DNA of 64,000 nt from Actinomyces sp. (GCA_022649165.1 JALCNR010000002.1:62001-126000), one strand, 5' to 3'; positions 34,667 to 44,188 are shown, numbered from the stretch's first letter. Notes: a model not told the origin generated them from the sequence alone. Numbers and translations: made by a program.

Positions 34667-35320
34667 TCAGAGTCCCCGCACGCGCGCCGCGATGAGCGCG
34701 GGGGCGACGTCGCGGTCGGCGAAGAACCATCGCACGCACGACTCCCCGCCGGGGACCCGCGGGCGCCACGCGCGTACGCGCAGCGCCTCCCCGCTCAGGC
34801 CGCTCCACCGCAGGGACAGCCCCAGATGCCCGCACACCGCCGCCGACGCCGGATTGGTGGACAGCACGCAGGCCGTCAGCGCCAGGGACGGCCACATCTC
34901 ATGGGCGCGCGCCGCCACCGCCCCCGCCGCCTCGCTCGCCAGTCCCCGGCCCCACGCCTCCGGAGCCATCCGCCAGCCGATGTTGAGCAGCGCGTGAGGC
35001 GGGATCGCCGGCTCGCCCTCGCCGGGCGGGTCCTGCACCACGCCCATCGCCCCGTCCTCGGGACCCGCCATCGCGAACACGCCGACCCCGCCGACGAGGG
35101 GCCCCTCGCCGCGCAGGCGCACCGCGTACTCCCCCAGGCCCGTGCGGGCGAAGGAGGCCCGCGACATCCGCACGAAGGCCTCGCCCTGACGGGGATCCGT
35201 CCAACGCCCCATCGGGAAGTGCCGCCACGTCCGCGCGTCGTTGTGGAGGCGGAACACGGCGGGGGCGTCCTCCTCGATCAGCGGCGAGAGCGCGAGCCTC
35301 TCGGTGAGGAGGTCACGCAC
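34667..35320 (-). CDS. GNAT family N-acetyltransferase, RimJ/RimL-like
   Basis: The 217 aa protein starts with LLTERLALSPLIEEDAPAVF, the standard opening of the Acetyltransf_3 group, and keeps the acetyl-CoA-binding stretch around WGRGLASEAAGAVAARAHE and the ALTACVLSTNPASAAVCGHLG motif. Members acetylate ribosomal protein termini, other proteins or small molecules; the substrate is not predictable. The GTG start overlaps the end of the histidine phosphatase gene by eight bases. It converges on the small plus-strand gene. Confidence 0.85.
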   Translation of the reverse strand: MRDLLTERLALSPLIEEDAPAVFRLHNDARTWRHFPMGRWTDPRQGEAFVRMSRASFARTGLGEYAVRLRGEGPLVGGVGVFAMAGPEDGAMGVVQDPPGEGEPAIPPHALLNIGWRMAPEAWGRGLASEAAGAVAARAHEMWPSLALTACVLSTNPASAAVCGHLGLSLRWSGLSGEALRVRAWRPRVPGGESCVRWFFADRDVAPALIAARVRGL

Positions 35321-36011
35321 CGGCGGCCTGCGCTCCCACGAGGTCCTCCACCGCGACCTCGTCCCAGGTCAGCGCCTGCCATGCGCCGACCCAGCCCCAC
35401 GGGTCCCCGGGCCACTCCCGCGGCCCGCCCTCCCACCGGAGCACCGCGGTGTGCGCGTTGCCCAGCAGACGGCCCCCGATCACCGAGCCCGCCACGTTTC
35501 CCGCCAGCGCCGCCGCCGTCGCCCGGAGGACGGAGCCGTGGGCGACGAGGACGGCGACGGCCCGCTCCCCGTGACGCTCCCACGCCCGGCGCGCCACCTC
35601 GTCCACGACGGGCAGCGTCCTGCGGAGCACATCGCGCCCGTCCTCTCCGCCCGGCATGCGCAGGCCGAGGTCGCCGTCCGCCCACGCGCGCACCGTCCAC
35701 CCGTAGCGCAGGTCCGACACCAGATCCCCGTTCATCTCAAGGTCGCCGGCGCGCACCTCCCGGATGCCGGGGCGCACCAGCGGCGCCAACCCAAACCGCT
35801 GGAGGAGGGGGGCCGCCGTCTCGCGGGTTCGCGCCAGAGGCGACACGGCGACGACCGAGGGGCCGCTCCCGACCAGGTCCGGCCACCGGTCGGCGAGCTC
35901 CCAAGCCTGAGCGCGGCCCCACCGGGTCAGCGGCGCCCCCGGGCGCAACGTGTCCAGCGTCGCGTGGACGTTCGAGGAGGTCTGCCCGTGCCGCACCAGT
36001 ACCAGTCTCAT
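35313..36011 (-). CDS. histidine phosphatase family protein
   Basis: A 232 aa phosphoglycerate-mutase-like enzyme with VLVRHGQTSSN at the start, GAPLTRWGRAQA and VLVAHGSVLRA carrying the second catalytic histidine. Such enzymes in actinobacteria act on varied phosphate esters; a specific substrate cannot be assigned. Upstream of the ATG is a tandem GGATCGGAAGG repeat that doubles a ribosome-site-like GGAAGG. It lies 57 bases after glnE and overlaps the GNAT gene. Confidence 0.87.
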   Translation of the reverse strand: MRLVLVRHGQTSSNVHATLDTLRPGAPLTRWGRAQAWELADRWPDLVGSGPSVVAVSPLARTRETAAPLLQRFGLAPLVRPGIREVRAGDLEMNGDLVSDLRYGWTVRAWADGDLGLRMPGGEDGRDVLRRTLPVVDEVARRAWERHGERAVAVLVAHGSVLRATAAALAGNVAGSVIGGRLLGNAHTAVLRWEGGPREWPGDPWGWVGAWQALTWDEVAVEDLVGAQAAGA

Positions 36012-36068
36012 CCCTTCCGATCCCCTTCCGATCCCCGACGGCGCCCGGGTCCGTCCGGGACACGTCGC

Positions 36069-39059
36069 TCACTCCCAGAACAGGCGGTCCATCACCTTGC
36101 GGGACCGGCGCGCCGCCCTCCGCCAGTCTTCATCCAGCTGCCCCTCCCCGCCCGAGGCGTAGCCCAGCAGGCGGGCCAGCGCCGCGTGCTCGCGGTCGGC
36201 CAGCGGCAGCACATCCAGTTTCGCGCCCGACATCCGCCCGCTCGTCAGGACGTTGCCGGCCCTGATGCGCGAGGCCAGCGACCACGCCTCGCGCAACGTC
36301 GCGGCATCCTCCCCGTCGACTAGCCCGGCCGCCTCCGCGGCATCGAGCGCGCCCATCGTCGAGGTCGCCCGCAGGGCCTCGACGTCGTGGGCGTGGCGCA
36401 GCTGCAGCAGCTGGACGACCCACTCGACGTCCGTCAGCCCGCCGGGGCCGAGCTTGACATGGCGGGCCGGGTCCGCCCCCCGCGGCAGCCGCTCGTTCTC
36501 CATGCGCGCCTTGAGCAGCCGGATCGCGCGCAGGTCCTGCGGCGACGGCGTCCACTGGTAGCGGATCGGGTCGACGACCTCCAGGAACGCCGAGACCAGG
36601 TCCTCCGGGCCCGCCGCCCCCCGGGCGCGCAGAAGCGCCTGATGCTCCCAGGGCGAGGCCCAGTCCTGGTAGTACTCCCGGTACGACTCGACCGTGCGCG
36701 ACACAGGCCCGGAGCGCCCCTCCGGGCGCAGATCCGTGTCCATGGCGAGGCCCATCTGCGACGTCGTGCGCCCCAACAGCTCTCGCACGCGGGACGCGAT
36801 GCGGGCCGCGGCGGCCGCGCCCCGCGCGTCGTCGACCCCGGGCGCGCAGCGGTGGACGACCATCACATCGGCGTCCGAAGCGTAGGACGACTCCCTCCCG
36901 CCGTAGCGGCCCATGGCGATCAGGGCCACGTCGACCTGACGGCCGCCGTGAGCGGCCTCGTCCTCGCGCTGAGCGATGGCGAGCGCTCCCTCGAGCGCGA
37001 CGTCGGCCGCGTCCGAGATCGCCGCGCGCACCGGCAGGACGCCGGACAGACCGTCCGCCATGCCGGCGCGCGTGAGCTCCCGCGCGCGCACCGACCGCAC
37101 CCGCTCGGCCGCTGTGGCCGCGTCGGGGTGGCGCCCCACCAGCGCGCGGATCTCGGTGCGCAGGCGCTGCGCCGGCAGCGCCTCCAGGTCCGACTGGTGG
37201 TCCAGCCAGGCGATGGCCTCGGGGCGGTGGGACAGGGCGTCCGCGATCCACCGGGACCCCGACAGCAGGCGGCACAGCCGCGTGGCCGCCACGCCCGAGT
37301 CCCGCAGGAGCGACAGGTACCAGTGGGAGTCCCCGATCTGCTCCGACAGAGACCGGAAGCTGAGGAGGCCCAAGTCCGGGTCGGCGCCGTCCGCCAGCCA
37401 CGAGATGAAAACCGGCAGCAGGTGCCGCTGGATCGCCGCCCGCCGCGACGCCCCCGCCGTCAGCGCCGTGATGTGGGCGAGGGCGCCCGCGGGGTCGATG
37501 TAGCCCACGGCGGCGAGGCGGGCCATCGCCGCGTCGCGGTCGAGCGCCGCCTCGTCGGGGCTCAGGCTGGCCGTCGCCGCCACGATCGGGCGGTAGAAGA
37601 CCTCCTCGTGCAGGGCGCGCACGCGCGTGCGGACCCGCGTGAGCTCCTCCTCGAGGTCCTCCGCGGACGGCAGGGCGACGGGGTCGATGGAGCGGGCCAT
37701 CGCCCGCAGCTCCGCATGGTCGCTGGGGACGAGGTGGGTGCGGCGCATCCGCCACAGCTGGGCGCGATGCTCCACGGTGCGCAGGAAGCAGTAGGCGCGG
37801 GTCAGCTCGGCGGCGCGGGAACGCCCCACATAGCCGCCGGTGCTCAGCGCCGCCAGAGCCCCGACCGTGTCACGGACCCTGAGGTCGGGGTCCGTGCGCC
37901 CGTGGACGAGCTGCAGCAGCTGAACTGTGAACTCCACGTCGCGCAGCCCGCCCGGGCCCAGCTTGAGTTCGCGATCCACCTCCGAGCGGGGGATGTTCTC
38001 CTCGACCCGCGTGCGCATGGCCCGCGCGTTGTCGACGAACCCGGGGCGGCCCGCCGCGCTCCACACGAACGACGCCGCCACCGCCTCGAAACGCGCGCCC
38101 AGGTCCCGGTCGCCGGCGGCGGCCCGCGCCTTGAGCAGGGCCTGGTACTCCCATGTCTGCGCCCACCGGGCGTAGTAGGCCCGGTAGGAGTCCAGGGTGC
38201 GCACCAGCGCGCCGTCGCGTCCCTCGGGCCGCAGCGCCGTGTCCACCGCCCACAGCGGGGGCTCCGCCCCGGGGCCCGAGCAGGCTTGGGCGGACAGCGC
38301 CGCCAGGCGCGTGCCGATCTCGATGACCTCGCGCTCCTCGACGTCGGCGCTCCCGGCCTCCGCGACGTACATGACATCGACGTCGGAGACGTAGTTGAGT
38401 TCGCGCGCGCCGGTCTTCCCCATCGCGACGACCGTCAGGCGCACCCTCCCGCCGGGGTCCACGTCGCGGCGCGCCAGGGCCAGGGCCGCCTCGAGCGCCG
38501 CGTCGGCCAGATCCGCCAGGGCCCGTCCGACCGCAGGCATGCGCCGCACCGGCTCGGGATCCGTGAGATCGTCGCCGACGATGTCGAGCAGGACGCGACG
38601 GTAGGCCCGGCGAAGGTCGTCCGCCGTGGCGCCGGGCGCGGCGACGGGGGCGTCCGCCCCCTCCTCGCCCAGCGGGATCGCGGGCGCCCCGACCGCTCCC
38701 AGCATCGTGGCGCGTGCGCTCACCGGCGTCTCCCAGAGGGCGTCGGCCCGATCCGGGTGGCTGACCAGGAGGTCCCCGAGCGCCCGGGAGCCCCCCAGCA
38801 CGCCGAGCACCCGCCCGAGCGGGCGGCCGCCCTCGTCGATGAGGGAGCGCACCAGGGAGGGGTCGGCCTCGGCCAGGCGGACGGCCTGGAGCAGCGCCTC
38901 GTCCGGGCGCGCCGTCACGGAGCAGGCCCGCACCCAGCGTTCGCCGGGCCCCGGCAGGGAGGCGAGCAACCTCCCGACGCGGTCGACCTCCACGAAGCCC
39001 GCCGCGCGCAGCTCCGCCGCGCCCGGACCGGGCTCCCCCGCTCCCTGGTCCCCCGCCAT
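36069..39059 (-). CDS. glnE: glutamine synthetase adenylyltransferase/adenylyl-removing enzyme
   Basis: Bifunctional nitrogen-control enzyme that adds AMP to and removes it from glutamine synthetase I. The 996 aa protein has two nucleotidyltransferase halves: the N-terminal deadenylylase with GARELNYVSDVDVMYV and the C-terminal adenylylase with GGRESSYASDADVMVVH, each followed by LGPGGLRDVEF or LGPGGLTDVEW helical domains. The ATG directly follows the glnA stop with no gap. Its direct neighbour lacks the adenylylation tyrosine, so the true target must be another glutamine synthetase outside the window. Confidence 0.95.
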   Translation of the reverse strand: MAGDQGAGEPGPGAAELRAAGFVEVDRVGRLLASLPGPGERWVRACSVTARPDEALLQAVRLAEADPSLVRSLIDEGGRPLGRVLGVLGGSRALGDLLVSHPDRADALWETPVSARATMLGAVGAPAIPLGEEGADAPVAAPGATADDLRRAYRRVLLDIVGDDLTDPEPVRRMPAVGRALADLADAALEAALALARRDVDPGGRVRLTVVAMGKTGARELNYVSDVDVMYVAEAGSADVEEREVIEIGTRLAALSAQACSGPGAEPPLWAVDTALRPEGRDGALVRTLDSYRAYYARWAQTWEYQALLKARAAAGDRDLGARFEAVAASFVWSAAGRPGFVDNARAMRTRVEENIPRSEVDRELKLGPGGLRDVEFTVQLLQLVHGRTDPDLRVRDTVGALAALSTGGYVGRSRAAELTRAYCFLRTVEHRAQLWRMRRTHLVPSDHAELRAMARSIDPVALPSAEDLEEELTRVRTRVRALHEEVFYRPIVAATASLSPDEAALDRDAAMARLAAVGYIDPAGALAHITALTAGASRRAAIQRHLLPVFISWLADGADPDLGLLSFRSLSEQIGDSHWYLSLLRDSGVAATRLCRLLSGSRWIADALSHRPEAIAWLDHQSDLEALPAQRLRTEIRALVGRHPDAATAAERVRSVRARELTRAGMADGLSGVLPVRAAISDAADVALEGALAIAQREDEAAHGGRQVDVALIAMGRYGGRESSYASDADVMVVHRCAPGVDDARGAAAAARIASRVRELLGRTTSQMGLAMDTDLRPEGRSGPVSRTVESYREYYQDWASPWEHQALLRARGAAGPEDLVSAFLEVVDPIRYQWTPSPQDLRAIRLLKARMENERLPRGADPARHVKLGPGGLTDVEWVVQLLQLRHAHDVEALRATSTMGALDAAEAAGLVDGEDAATLREAWSLASRIRAGNVLTSGRMSGAKLDVLPLADREHAALARLLGYASGGEGQLDEDWRRAARRSRKVMDRLFWE

Positions 39060-40394
39060 TCAGTTCACCTTGAGGAAGCGGCGGATCTCCTGCGGCGTGA
39101 TCTGCTCCTGGTACTCGCGCCACTCCTTCTCATGGTCGCGCAGAACGAAGTCGAAGACCTCCTCGCCCAGCGTCTCCGCGACGAGGTCGGACTCGCGCAT
39201 GGCCTCCACGGCCTCCTCCAGGGACCCGGGCAGCGGCTCGATCCCCAGCACCCGGCGCTCGCGCTCCGAGAGGTCCCAGACGTTGTCCTCCGCCTCCGGC
39301 TCCAGGTCCAGACGCCGTTCGATGCCGTCCAGCCCCGCCGCGATCAGCACGGAGAACGCCAGATACGGGTTGGCCGCCGGGTCCAGGGCCCGGTACTCGA
39401 TGCGCGCGGACTGCCGCTTCGTCGGCTTGTACAGGGGGACCCGGACCAGGGCGGACCGGTTGTTGTGCCCCCAGCACACGAACGAGGGGGCCTCGCCCCC
39501 GCCCCACAGGCGCTTGTAGGAGTTCACGTTCTGATTCGTGATCGCGCAGATCGCGCGGGCGTGCTTCAGCAGGCCCGCGATGAAGTGCCGTCCCGTCGCG
39601 GAGAGCTGGTACTGCCCGGAGGCATCGTAGAAGGCGTTCTCCCCGCCCTCGAACAGCGAGAGGTGGGTGTGCATGCCCGACCCCGGCTGGTCGATGAAGG
39701 GCTTCGGCATGAAGGAGGCGACGATGTCCTCGCGCAGCGCGACCTCCTCGATGACGGTGCGCGCCGTCATGATGTTGTCCGCCGCCGTCACCACGTCCAC
39801 GGCCCGCAGGTCGATCTCGTTCTGCCCGGGGCCGGCCTCGTGGTGGGAGAACTCCACCGCGATGTCCATGTCCTCCAGCATCCGCACGGCGCGGCGCCGG
39901 AAGTCGTTGGAGTCCCCGCGAGCCGTGTGGTCGAAGTAGCCGGCGTTGTCGATGGGCGCCACGTGGTCGGGGGTGACGGGGCGGTCGAACAGGTAGAACT
40001 CGATCTCCGGGTGGACGACGACGGTGAACCCCATGTCGGCGGCGCGCCCGACCGTGCGTTCGAGGACGCCCCGCGGGTCCGAGAGGGCCTGATGCCCGTC
40101 GGGGGTGAGGACGTCGCAGAACATGCGCGCGACCGGATCGTCGGGGCCGCGCCACGGCAGCACCTGGAAGGTCCGGGCGTCGGGGCGCAGCAGCATGTCG
40201 GACTCTTGGACACGGGTGAGCCCCTCGATCGACGAGCCGTCGAAGCCGATGCCCTCCGTGAAGGCGTCCTCAAGCTCGCCGGGGTCCACCGCCACGGACT
40301 TCAGCATGCCCGCGACGTCCGTGAACCACAGGCGGACGAAGCGGATGCCGCGGTCGGCGATCTCTTGGAGCGCGTGCTCCTGCTGGTGGTCCAT
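39060..40394 (-). CDS. glutamine synthetase, GlnA2-like (non-adenylylated GSI type)
   Basis: The 444 aa enzyme has the beta-grasp FTDVAGMLKSV, the latch IGFDGSSIEGL, metal ligands in HPEIEFYLF and EAGPGQNEIDL, and the ATP/Glu segment NSYKRLWGGGEAPSF. The position of the adenylylated tyrosine (NLYDLPPE in E. coli) reads NVWDLSER, with Trp 373, and the end EEVFDFVLRDHEKEW resembles GSI-alpha forms. This matches mycobacterial GlnA2, which also precedes glnE. GTP-free ammonia assimilation is the default role; some actinobacterial relatives glutamylate polyamines. ATG 40394 follows GGAGAAG and overlaps the upstream stop (TGATG). Confidence 0.92.
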   Translation of the reverse strand: MDHQQEHALQEIADRGIRFVRLWFTDVAGMLKSVAVDPGELEDAFTEGIGFDGSSIEGLTRVQESDMLLRPDARTFQVLPWRGPDDPVARMFCDVLTPDGHQALSDPRGVLERTVGRAADMGFTVVVHPEIEFYLFDRPVTPDHVAPIDNAGYFDHTARGDSNDFRRRAVRMLEDMDIAVEFSHHEAGPGQNEIDLRAVDVVTAADNIMTARTVIEEVALREDIVASFMPKPFIDQPGSGMHTHLSLFEGGENAFYDASGQYQLSATGRHFIAGLLKHARAICAITNQNVNSYKRLWGGGEAPSFVCWGHNNRSALVRVPLYKPTKRQSARIEYRALDPAANPYLAFSVLIAAGLDGIERRLDLEPEAEDNVWDLSERERRVLGIEPLPGSLEEAVEAMRESDLVAETLGEEVFDFVLRDHEKEWREYQEQITPQEIRRFLKVN

Positions 40395-41305
40395 CACTTC
40401 TCCGACAGGCCGGCGGCGCTCGGGGACGCCTCTCCGCCGAAGCCCTTCGCGATCGCATTGAGCGCGGCCGTCAGCTCCGTCGGGACGACCCACACCTTCG
40501 AGGCGTTGCCCTGGGCGATCTGCGGCAGCGTCTTGAGGTACTGGTAGCTCAGGAGGTCGGGGGTGGGATTGCCCTCATGGATGGCGTCGAAGACGGTCTG
40601 GATGGCCTTCGCGTCGCCGTCGGCGCGCGTGACCGCCGCCTGCGCCTGGCCCTCCGCCTTGAGGATGGCGGACTGCTTCTCGCCCTCGGCCTGGAGGATC
40701 TGGGACTGGCGGACGCCCTCGGCCGTGAGGATCGCGGCGCGCTTGTCGCGCTCGGCGCGCAGCTGCTGCTCCATCGCCTGCTGGATCGAGGGCGGCGGGT
40801 CGATCGCCTTGAGCTCGACTCGGTTGACTCGGATGCCCCACCGCCCGGTCGCCTCGTCGAGGACGCCGCGCAGCTGCTGGTTGATCTGGTCGCGGCTGGT
40901 GAGCGTCTGCTCGAGGTCCAGCGAGCCGATGACGTTGCGCAGGGTCGTGACGGTCAGCTGCTCGATGGCCTGGATGTAGTTCGCGATCTCGTAGGTCGCG
41001 TGCATCGGGTCGTTGACCTGGTAGTAGATCACCGAGTCGATGGACACCACGACGTTGTCCGCCGTGATCACGGGCTGGGGCGGGAAGCTGGTCACCTGTT
41101 CGCGCAGGTCGACTCGGCTGGCGATCCGGTCGATGAAGGGGACCACCAGATGGAGGCCGGCGAACATCACCGAGTGGAACTTGCCGAGGCGCTCCACCAC
41201 GAGAGCCCGGGACTGGGGCACGACCTGCACGGCGCGGGCGACCGTGACGACGATGAAGATGATCAGGAGGATGAGGACGACGAGGGGGATGACGTCTCCC
41301 AGCAT
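40394..41305 (-). CDS. SPFH/Band 7 membrane protein, paraslipin-like
   Basis: The 303 aa protein has an N-terminal helix (VIPLVVLILLIIFIVVTVA), the SPFH domain with VVERLGKFHSVMFAGLHLVVPFID, and a long coiled coil (EQQLRAERDKRAAILTAEGVRQ) before a hydrophobic end. Paraslipins form large rings on the cytoplasmic membrane and are thought to organise membrane domains or proteases. The open frame upstream is a shadow; ATG 41305 has AAAGGA seven bases before it. An NfeD gene directly upstream is the usual partner. The downstream coupling to glnA by a TGATG overlap is less usual. Confidence 0.93.
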   Translation of the reverse strand: MLGDVIPLVVLILLIIFIVVTVARAVQVVPQSRALVVERLGKFHSVMFAGLHLVVPFIDRIASRVDLREQVTSFPPQPVITADNVVVSIDSVIYYQVNDPMHATYEIANYIQAIEQLTVTTLRNVIGSLDLEQTLTSRDQINQQLRGVLDEATGRWGIRVNRVELKAIDPPPSIQQAMEQQLRAERDKRAAILTAEGVRQSQILQAEGEKQSAILKAEGQAQAAVTRADGDAKAIQTVFDAIHEGNPTPDLLSYQYLKTLPQIAQGNASKVWVVPTELTAALNAIAKGFGGEASPSAAGLSEK

Positions 41306-41373
41306 GGGGCGGTCCTTTCGTGAGGAGGTTCCGGTGCGGTGGGTGGATGGGGCCGGGGCGGCCCGCAGCGGCG

Positions 41374-41832
41374 TCAGACCTGGTCCGCCGGCGGATCGAC
41401 GACGCTGGAGAGGGGTCCGACGACCGCGGTCGCGCCGTCGATGCTGAGGATCCGGACATGCGTGCCGGCGGGGACCTCCGCCCGGTCGACCGTGCGGGCC
41501 GACCAGGTCTCGCCGACCAGCCTCACCCGCCCGTCCGTGCCCGTCAGTCGGGACAGGGCGACAGCCTCCTGGCCGACCAGGCCCTGGGCGTTGGTCCGCA
41601 CGTCGGGCGTCGACCGGGCGAGGTGCCGCCTGGCCCAGGGGCGCACGAGGAACAGGAGGACCACGGCGGCGGCCGCGAAGACGACGACCTGTCCGACCAG
41701 GCCCAGCCCCAGTCCCGAGGCGAGCGCCGCGAGGAGCGCGGCGATCGCCAGCATGAGGAAGATGAGGTCGACGGTCGCGACCTCGATGATGCCGAGGACC
41801 AGTGCGGCGACGAGCCACCAGATGACGCGCAT
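41374..41832 (-). CDS. NfeD family membrane protein
   Basis: A short NfeD of 152 aa with two or three helices in residues 1-65 and a C-terminal OB-fold (LVGQEAVALSRLTGTDGRVRLVGETWSAR). It lacks the ClpP-like protease domain of long NfeD proteins. NfeD and SPFH proteins are regularly encoded together and interact; here NfeD comes first, 68 bases before the SPFH gene. Confidence 0.9.
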   Translation of the reverse strand: MRVIWWLVAALVLGIIEVATVDLIFLMLAIAALLAALASGLGLGLVGQVVVFAAAAVVLLFLVRPWARRHLARSTPDVRTNAQGLVGQEAVALSRLTGTDGRVRLVGETWSARTVDRAEVPAGTHVRILSIDGATAVVGPLSSVVDPPADQV

Positions 41833-41862
41833 CAGGGTCTCCTTCCAGGTGTCGGGTCCATG

Positions 41863-42684
41863 TCAGGCGCCATGGCGCGAGCCTGAGCCCGAACCCGGAG
41901 CGCCGACGCCGTGGGCCCACCAGCGCCCGTCGGTGACGCCGGCCGTGAGCGGCAAGTCGAAGGCCCGGGAGAGGGCGACGCCGGTGATCGTCTCCTCGAG
42001 GGGGCCCGCCGCCACGATCCGGCCCCCGCTCATGACGGCGGCATGGGTGAAACCGGGGGCGATCTCCTCGATCTGATGGGTGACGAGGATGAGCTGCGGC
42101 GAGCCCGGGTGCCCGGCGATCTCCGCGAGGGCCCCGACCAGCAGTTCGCGCGCCCCGAGGTCCAGTCCGGCGGTGGGCTCGTCGAGGATGAGGATCTCCG
42201 GGTCCGCCATGAGCGCGCGGGCCAGGAGCACCCGCTGGCGCTCGCCCTCGGACAGGGTGGAGAAGCGGCGCGCAGCCAGCGCTGACACGCCGAAGACGGC
42301 CATGAGATCCTCGGCCCGCCCGGTGTCCTGGGTCTCGTAGTCCTCGCGGTAGCTCACCGACTGGCCCCAGGCGGCCGTCAGCACGACGGAGCGCACGCGC
42401 TCGGAGCCGGGGATGCGCGACGCGACGCTCTGGGAGGAGAATCCGACGCGGGACGCGAGCTCGGCGGGGTCGGCCGTGGCGACGTCGGTACCCAGGACGC
42501 GGGCCGTGCCCGACGTCGGAGCCTCCCGGCCCGAGACGACGCGGACGAGCGTCGTCTTCCCGGCGCCGTTGGGCCCGACGACCACCCAGTGCTCGCCGAC
42601 GTGGGTCCTCAGCGACACGGCGTTCAGCAGGCGGGCCCCCCCACGCTCCACGGTGACATCCCTGAGTTCGACGACGCTCTCCAT
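41863..42684 (-). CDS. ABC transporter ATP-binding protein without adjacent permease
   Basis: The 273 aa ATPase has Walker A VGPNGAGKTT, the signature LSEGERQRVLLARAL, Walker B ILILDEPTAGLD and the switch His in LVTHQIEEI. The sequence follows the ModF/YlmA-like group of stand-alone ATPases that lack their own membrane partner. No permease gene lies on either side. TAGGGT ends six bases before the ATG, suggesting a leaderless mRNA. Substrate or role is unknown. Confidence 0.87.
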   Translation of the reverse strand: MESVVELRDVTVERGGARLLNAVSLRTHVGEHWVVVGPNGAGKTTLVRVVSGREAPTSGTARVLGTDVATADPAELASRVGFSSQSVASRIPGSERVRSVVLTAAWGQSVSYREDYETQDTGRAEDLMAVFGVSALAARRFSTLSEGERQRVLLARALMADPEILILDEPTAGLDLGARELLVGALAEIAGHPGSPQLILVTHQIEEIAPGFTHAAVMSGGRIVAAGPLEETITGVALSRAFDLPLTAGVTDGRWWAHGVGAPGSGSGSRHGA

Positions 42685-42690
42685 GTCTGC

Positions 42691-42696
42691 ACCCTA
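42691..42696 (-). promoter_or_regulatory. leaderless-type -10 of the ABC ATPase gene
   Basis: TAGGGT on the minus strand, six bases before the ATG at 42684. The start point would fall on the ATG. No Shine-Dalgarno sequence is present. Confidence 0.5.
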
Positions 42697-42755
42697 TCTG
42701 GCGAGGAGGCCCGCGACGAGGCGACGGACCGGGGTCGCGCGCATCCGTTCGCGCT

Positions 42756-42780
42756 GCGGCGCCGCGGGCTCCCGCGCCGC
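42756..42780 (-). terminator. hairpin after glgA
   Basis: GCGG (42756-42759) and CGCGG (42763-42767) pair with CCGCG (42772-42776) and CCGC (42777-42780) around a GCTC loop, with a three-base bulge on one side. It begins 18 bases after the glgA stop. No U-run. Confidence 0.45.
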
Positions 42781-42797
42781 CCGCTCGGGGACGGGGC

Positions 42798-44027
42798 TCA
42801 TTCCCCCAGCAGCTTCCGATAGAGCCCGACCGTCGCCTCGGCGATGGCCGTCCACGAGAACCGGTCGCGGGCGCGTTCCATCCCGGCCCGTCCCATGGCC
42901 CGGGCGCGTTCCGGATCGGCGAGGACGGCGATGAGCCGCTCCGCCATGGCGGCCTCGAAGTCCCGGGGGCGGATCGGCGTGCCCGTGCCGTCCTGCTTCT
43001 GCTCGATGGGCACCAGGTAGCCGGTGACGCCGTCGACGACGCAGTCCGGGATGCCGCCGGTGTCGGTGCCGACCACCGGCAGGCCCAGCGCCATCGCCTC
43101 GAGGTTGACGATGCCCTGGGGCTCGTAGACGGAGGGCGTCACGAAGACGTCGGCCGCGTCGAGGATCGCGGCGACCTCGGGCTGGGGGAGCATCTCGGGG
43201 ATGAGGACGACGCCCGTGCGCTCCTCGCGCAGGCGCGCCACCAGGGTGCCGACCTCCGCCGCGATCTCCGGGGTGTCCGGGGCTCCGGCGCACAGCACGA
43301 TCTGGACGTCCGCCGGCAGGCGGCGCGCGGCCCGCAGGAAGTAGGGCAGTCCCTTCTGCCGGGTGATCCGTCCGACGAAGGCGACCGTGGGGCGCGTGCG
43401 GTCGATCCCGTGGGCGGCGAGGACCCGGTCCTGGAGGGCCCGGTCCTCCCCGGTGCGCGGGGGACGCCACCGTGCGAGGTCGATGCCGTTGGGGATGACG
43501 TGGACGCGGTCCGGGTCGACCGCCGGGTAGGCCCGCAGGACGTCCTCGCGCATGCCGCGCGACACCGCGACGACGGCCGCGGCGCCCTCGTAGGCGGTGC
43601 GTTCGACGAAGGAGGAGATCCGGTAGCCCCCGCCCAGCTGCTCGGCCTTCCACGGGCGCAGCGGTTCGAGGGAGTGGGCGGTGACGACGTGGGGGACGTC
43701 CCCCATGAGGGAGGCCAGGTGCCCGGCCATGTTCGCGTACCAGGTGTGGGAGTGGACCAGGTCCGCGCCCTCGGTGCCGCCGACCATCTCCAGATCGACG
43801 CCGAGCGTGCGCAGCGCCGCGTTCGCCCCCGACAGCTCCACGACCTCGGGGTAGCCGCTCACGCCCGCCTCTCCCCCCGGCCCGCCCGCCTCGCGCGGCC
43901 CGTCGAAGGCATGGACCCGCAGGTCGCCGACGAGGGGGCGGAGGACCCGCGCGAGTTCGGTGACGTGGACGCCGGCGCCCCCGTAGACGTGGGGCGGGTA
44001 CTCCCGCGTGAGGATGTCGACGCGCAT
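42798..44027 (-). CDS. glgA: glycogen synthase, actinobacterial GT4 type
   Basis: The 409 aa glycosyltransferase starts [21 protein letters not shown], the typical opening of actinobacterial GlgA/GlgM. It has a GT-B fold with [13 protein letters not shown] and the nucleotide-binding end [20 protein letters not shown], where the two Glu of the E-x7-E motif lie. In mycobacteria this family makes maltose 1-phosphate from ADP-glucose or extends glycogen; both roles need ADP-glucose, and glgC is divergently encoded next door. ATG 44027 has AGGAGG five bases upstream; the longer open frame is a shadow. Confidence 0.92.
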   Translation of the reverse strand: MRVDILTREYPPHVYGGAGVHVTELARVLRPLVGDLRVHAFDGPREAGGPGGEAGVSGYPEVVELSGANAALRTLGVDLEMVGGTEGADLVHSHTWYANMAGHLASLMGDVPHVVTAHSLEPLRPWKAEQLGGGYRISSFVERTAYEGAAAVVAVSRGMREDVLRAYPAVDPDRVHVIPNGIDLARWRPPRTGEDRALQDRVLAAHGIDRTRPTVAFVGRITRQKGLPYFLRAARRLPADVQIVLCAGAPDTPEIAAEVGTLVARLREERTGVVLIPEMLPQPEVAAILDAADVFVTPSVYEPQGIVNLEAMALGLPVVGTDTGGIPDCVVDGVTGYLVPIEQKQDGTGTPIRPRDFEAAMAERLIAVLADPERARAMGRAGMERARDRFSWTAIAEATVGLYRKLLGE

Positions 44028-44110
44028 GGGAACCTCCTGGGCCTCGAGGGCCGGGACACTGGTGGATCTCCTTGAGCCTAGCCGGGGACGCCGCCCCGCC
44101 GTGCCCGCTC

Positions 44111-44130
44111 CCGCTCCTTGCCGCTCCTTG
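44111..44130. repeat. 10-base tandem repeat between glgA and glgC
   Basis: CCGCTCCTTG occurs twice head to tail in the 167-base divergent gap, preceded by a partial copy CCGCTC at 44105-44110. It may be a regulator-binding array for the glycogen genes, or a neutral microduplication. Confidence 0.45.
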
Positions 44131-44182
44131 TTCCGGTGTCCCACGTGCGGCGGAACGTCCCCGCGACGGGCCCGCCTCCCCC

Positions 44183-44188
44183 TACGCT
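44183..44188 (+). promoter_or_regulatory. leaderless-type -10 of glgC
   Basis: TACGCT ends six bases before the glgC ATG at 44195. The GGAG in between is only two bases from the ATG, too close for a normal ribosome site, so a leaderless transcript is the better reading. Confidence 0.45.

Noticed and set aside
36013..36034. Tandem 11-base repeat CCTTCCGATCC between the phosphatase and glnE genes
   Set aside because: Two copies only, directly at the ribosome site of the phosphatase gene; most simply a local duplication.
36387..40547. Plus-strand ORF of 1386 codons
   Set aside because: Antisense to glnE and glnA, low-complexity composition and no start signals; a GC-bias shadow.
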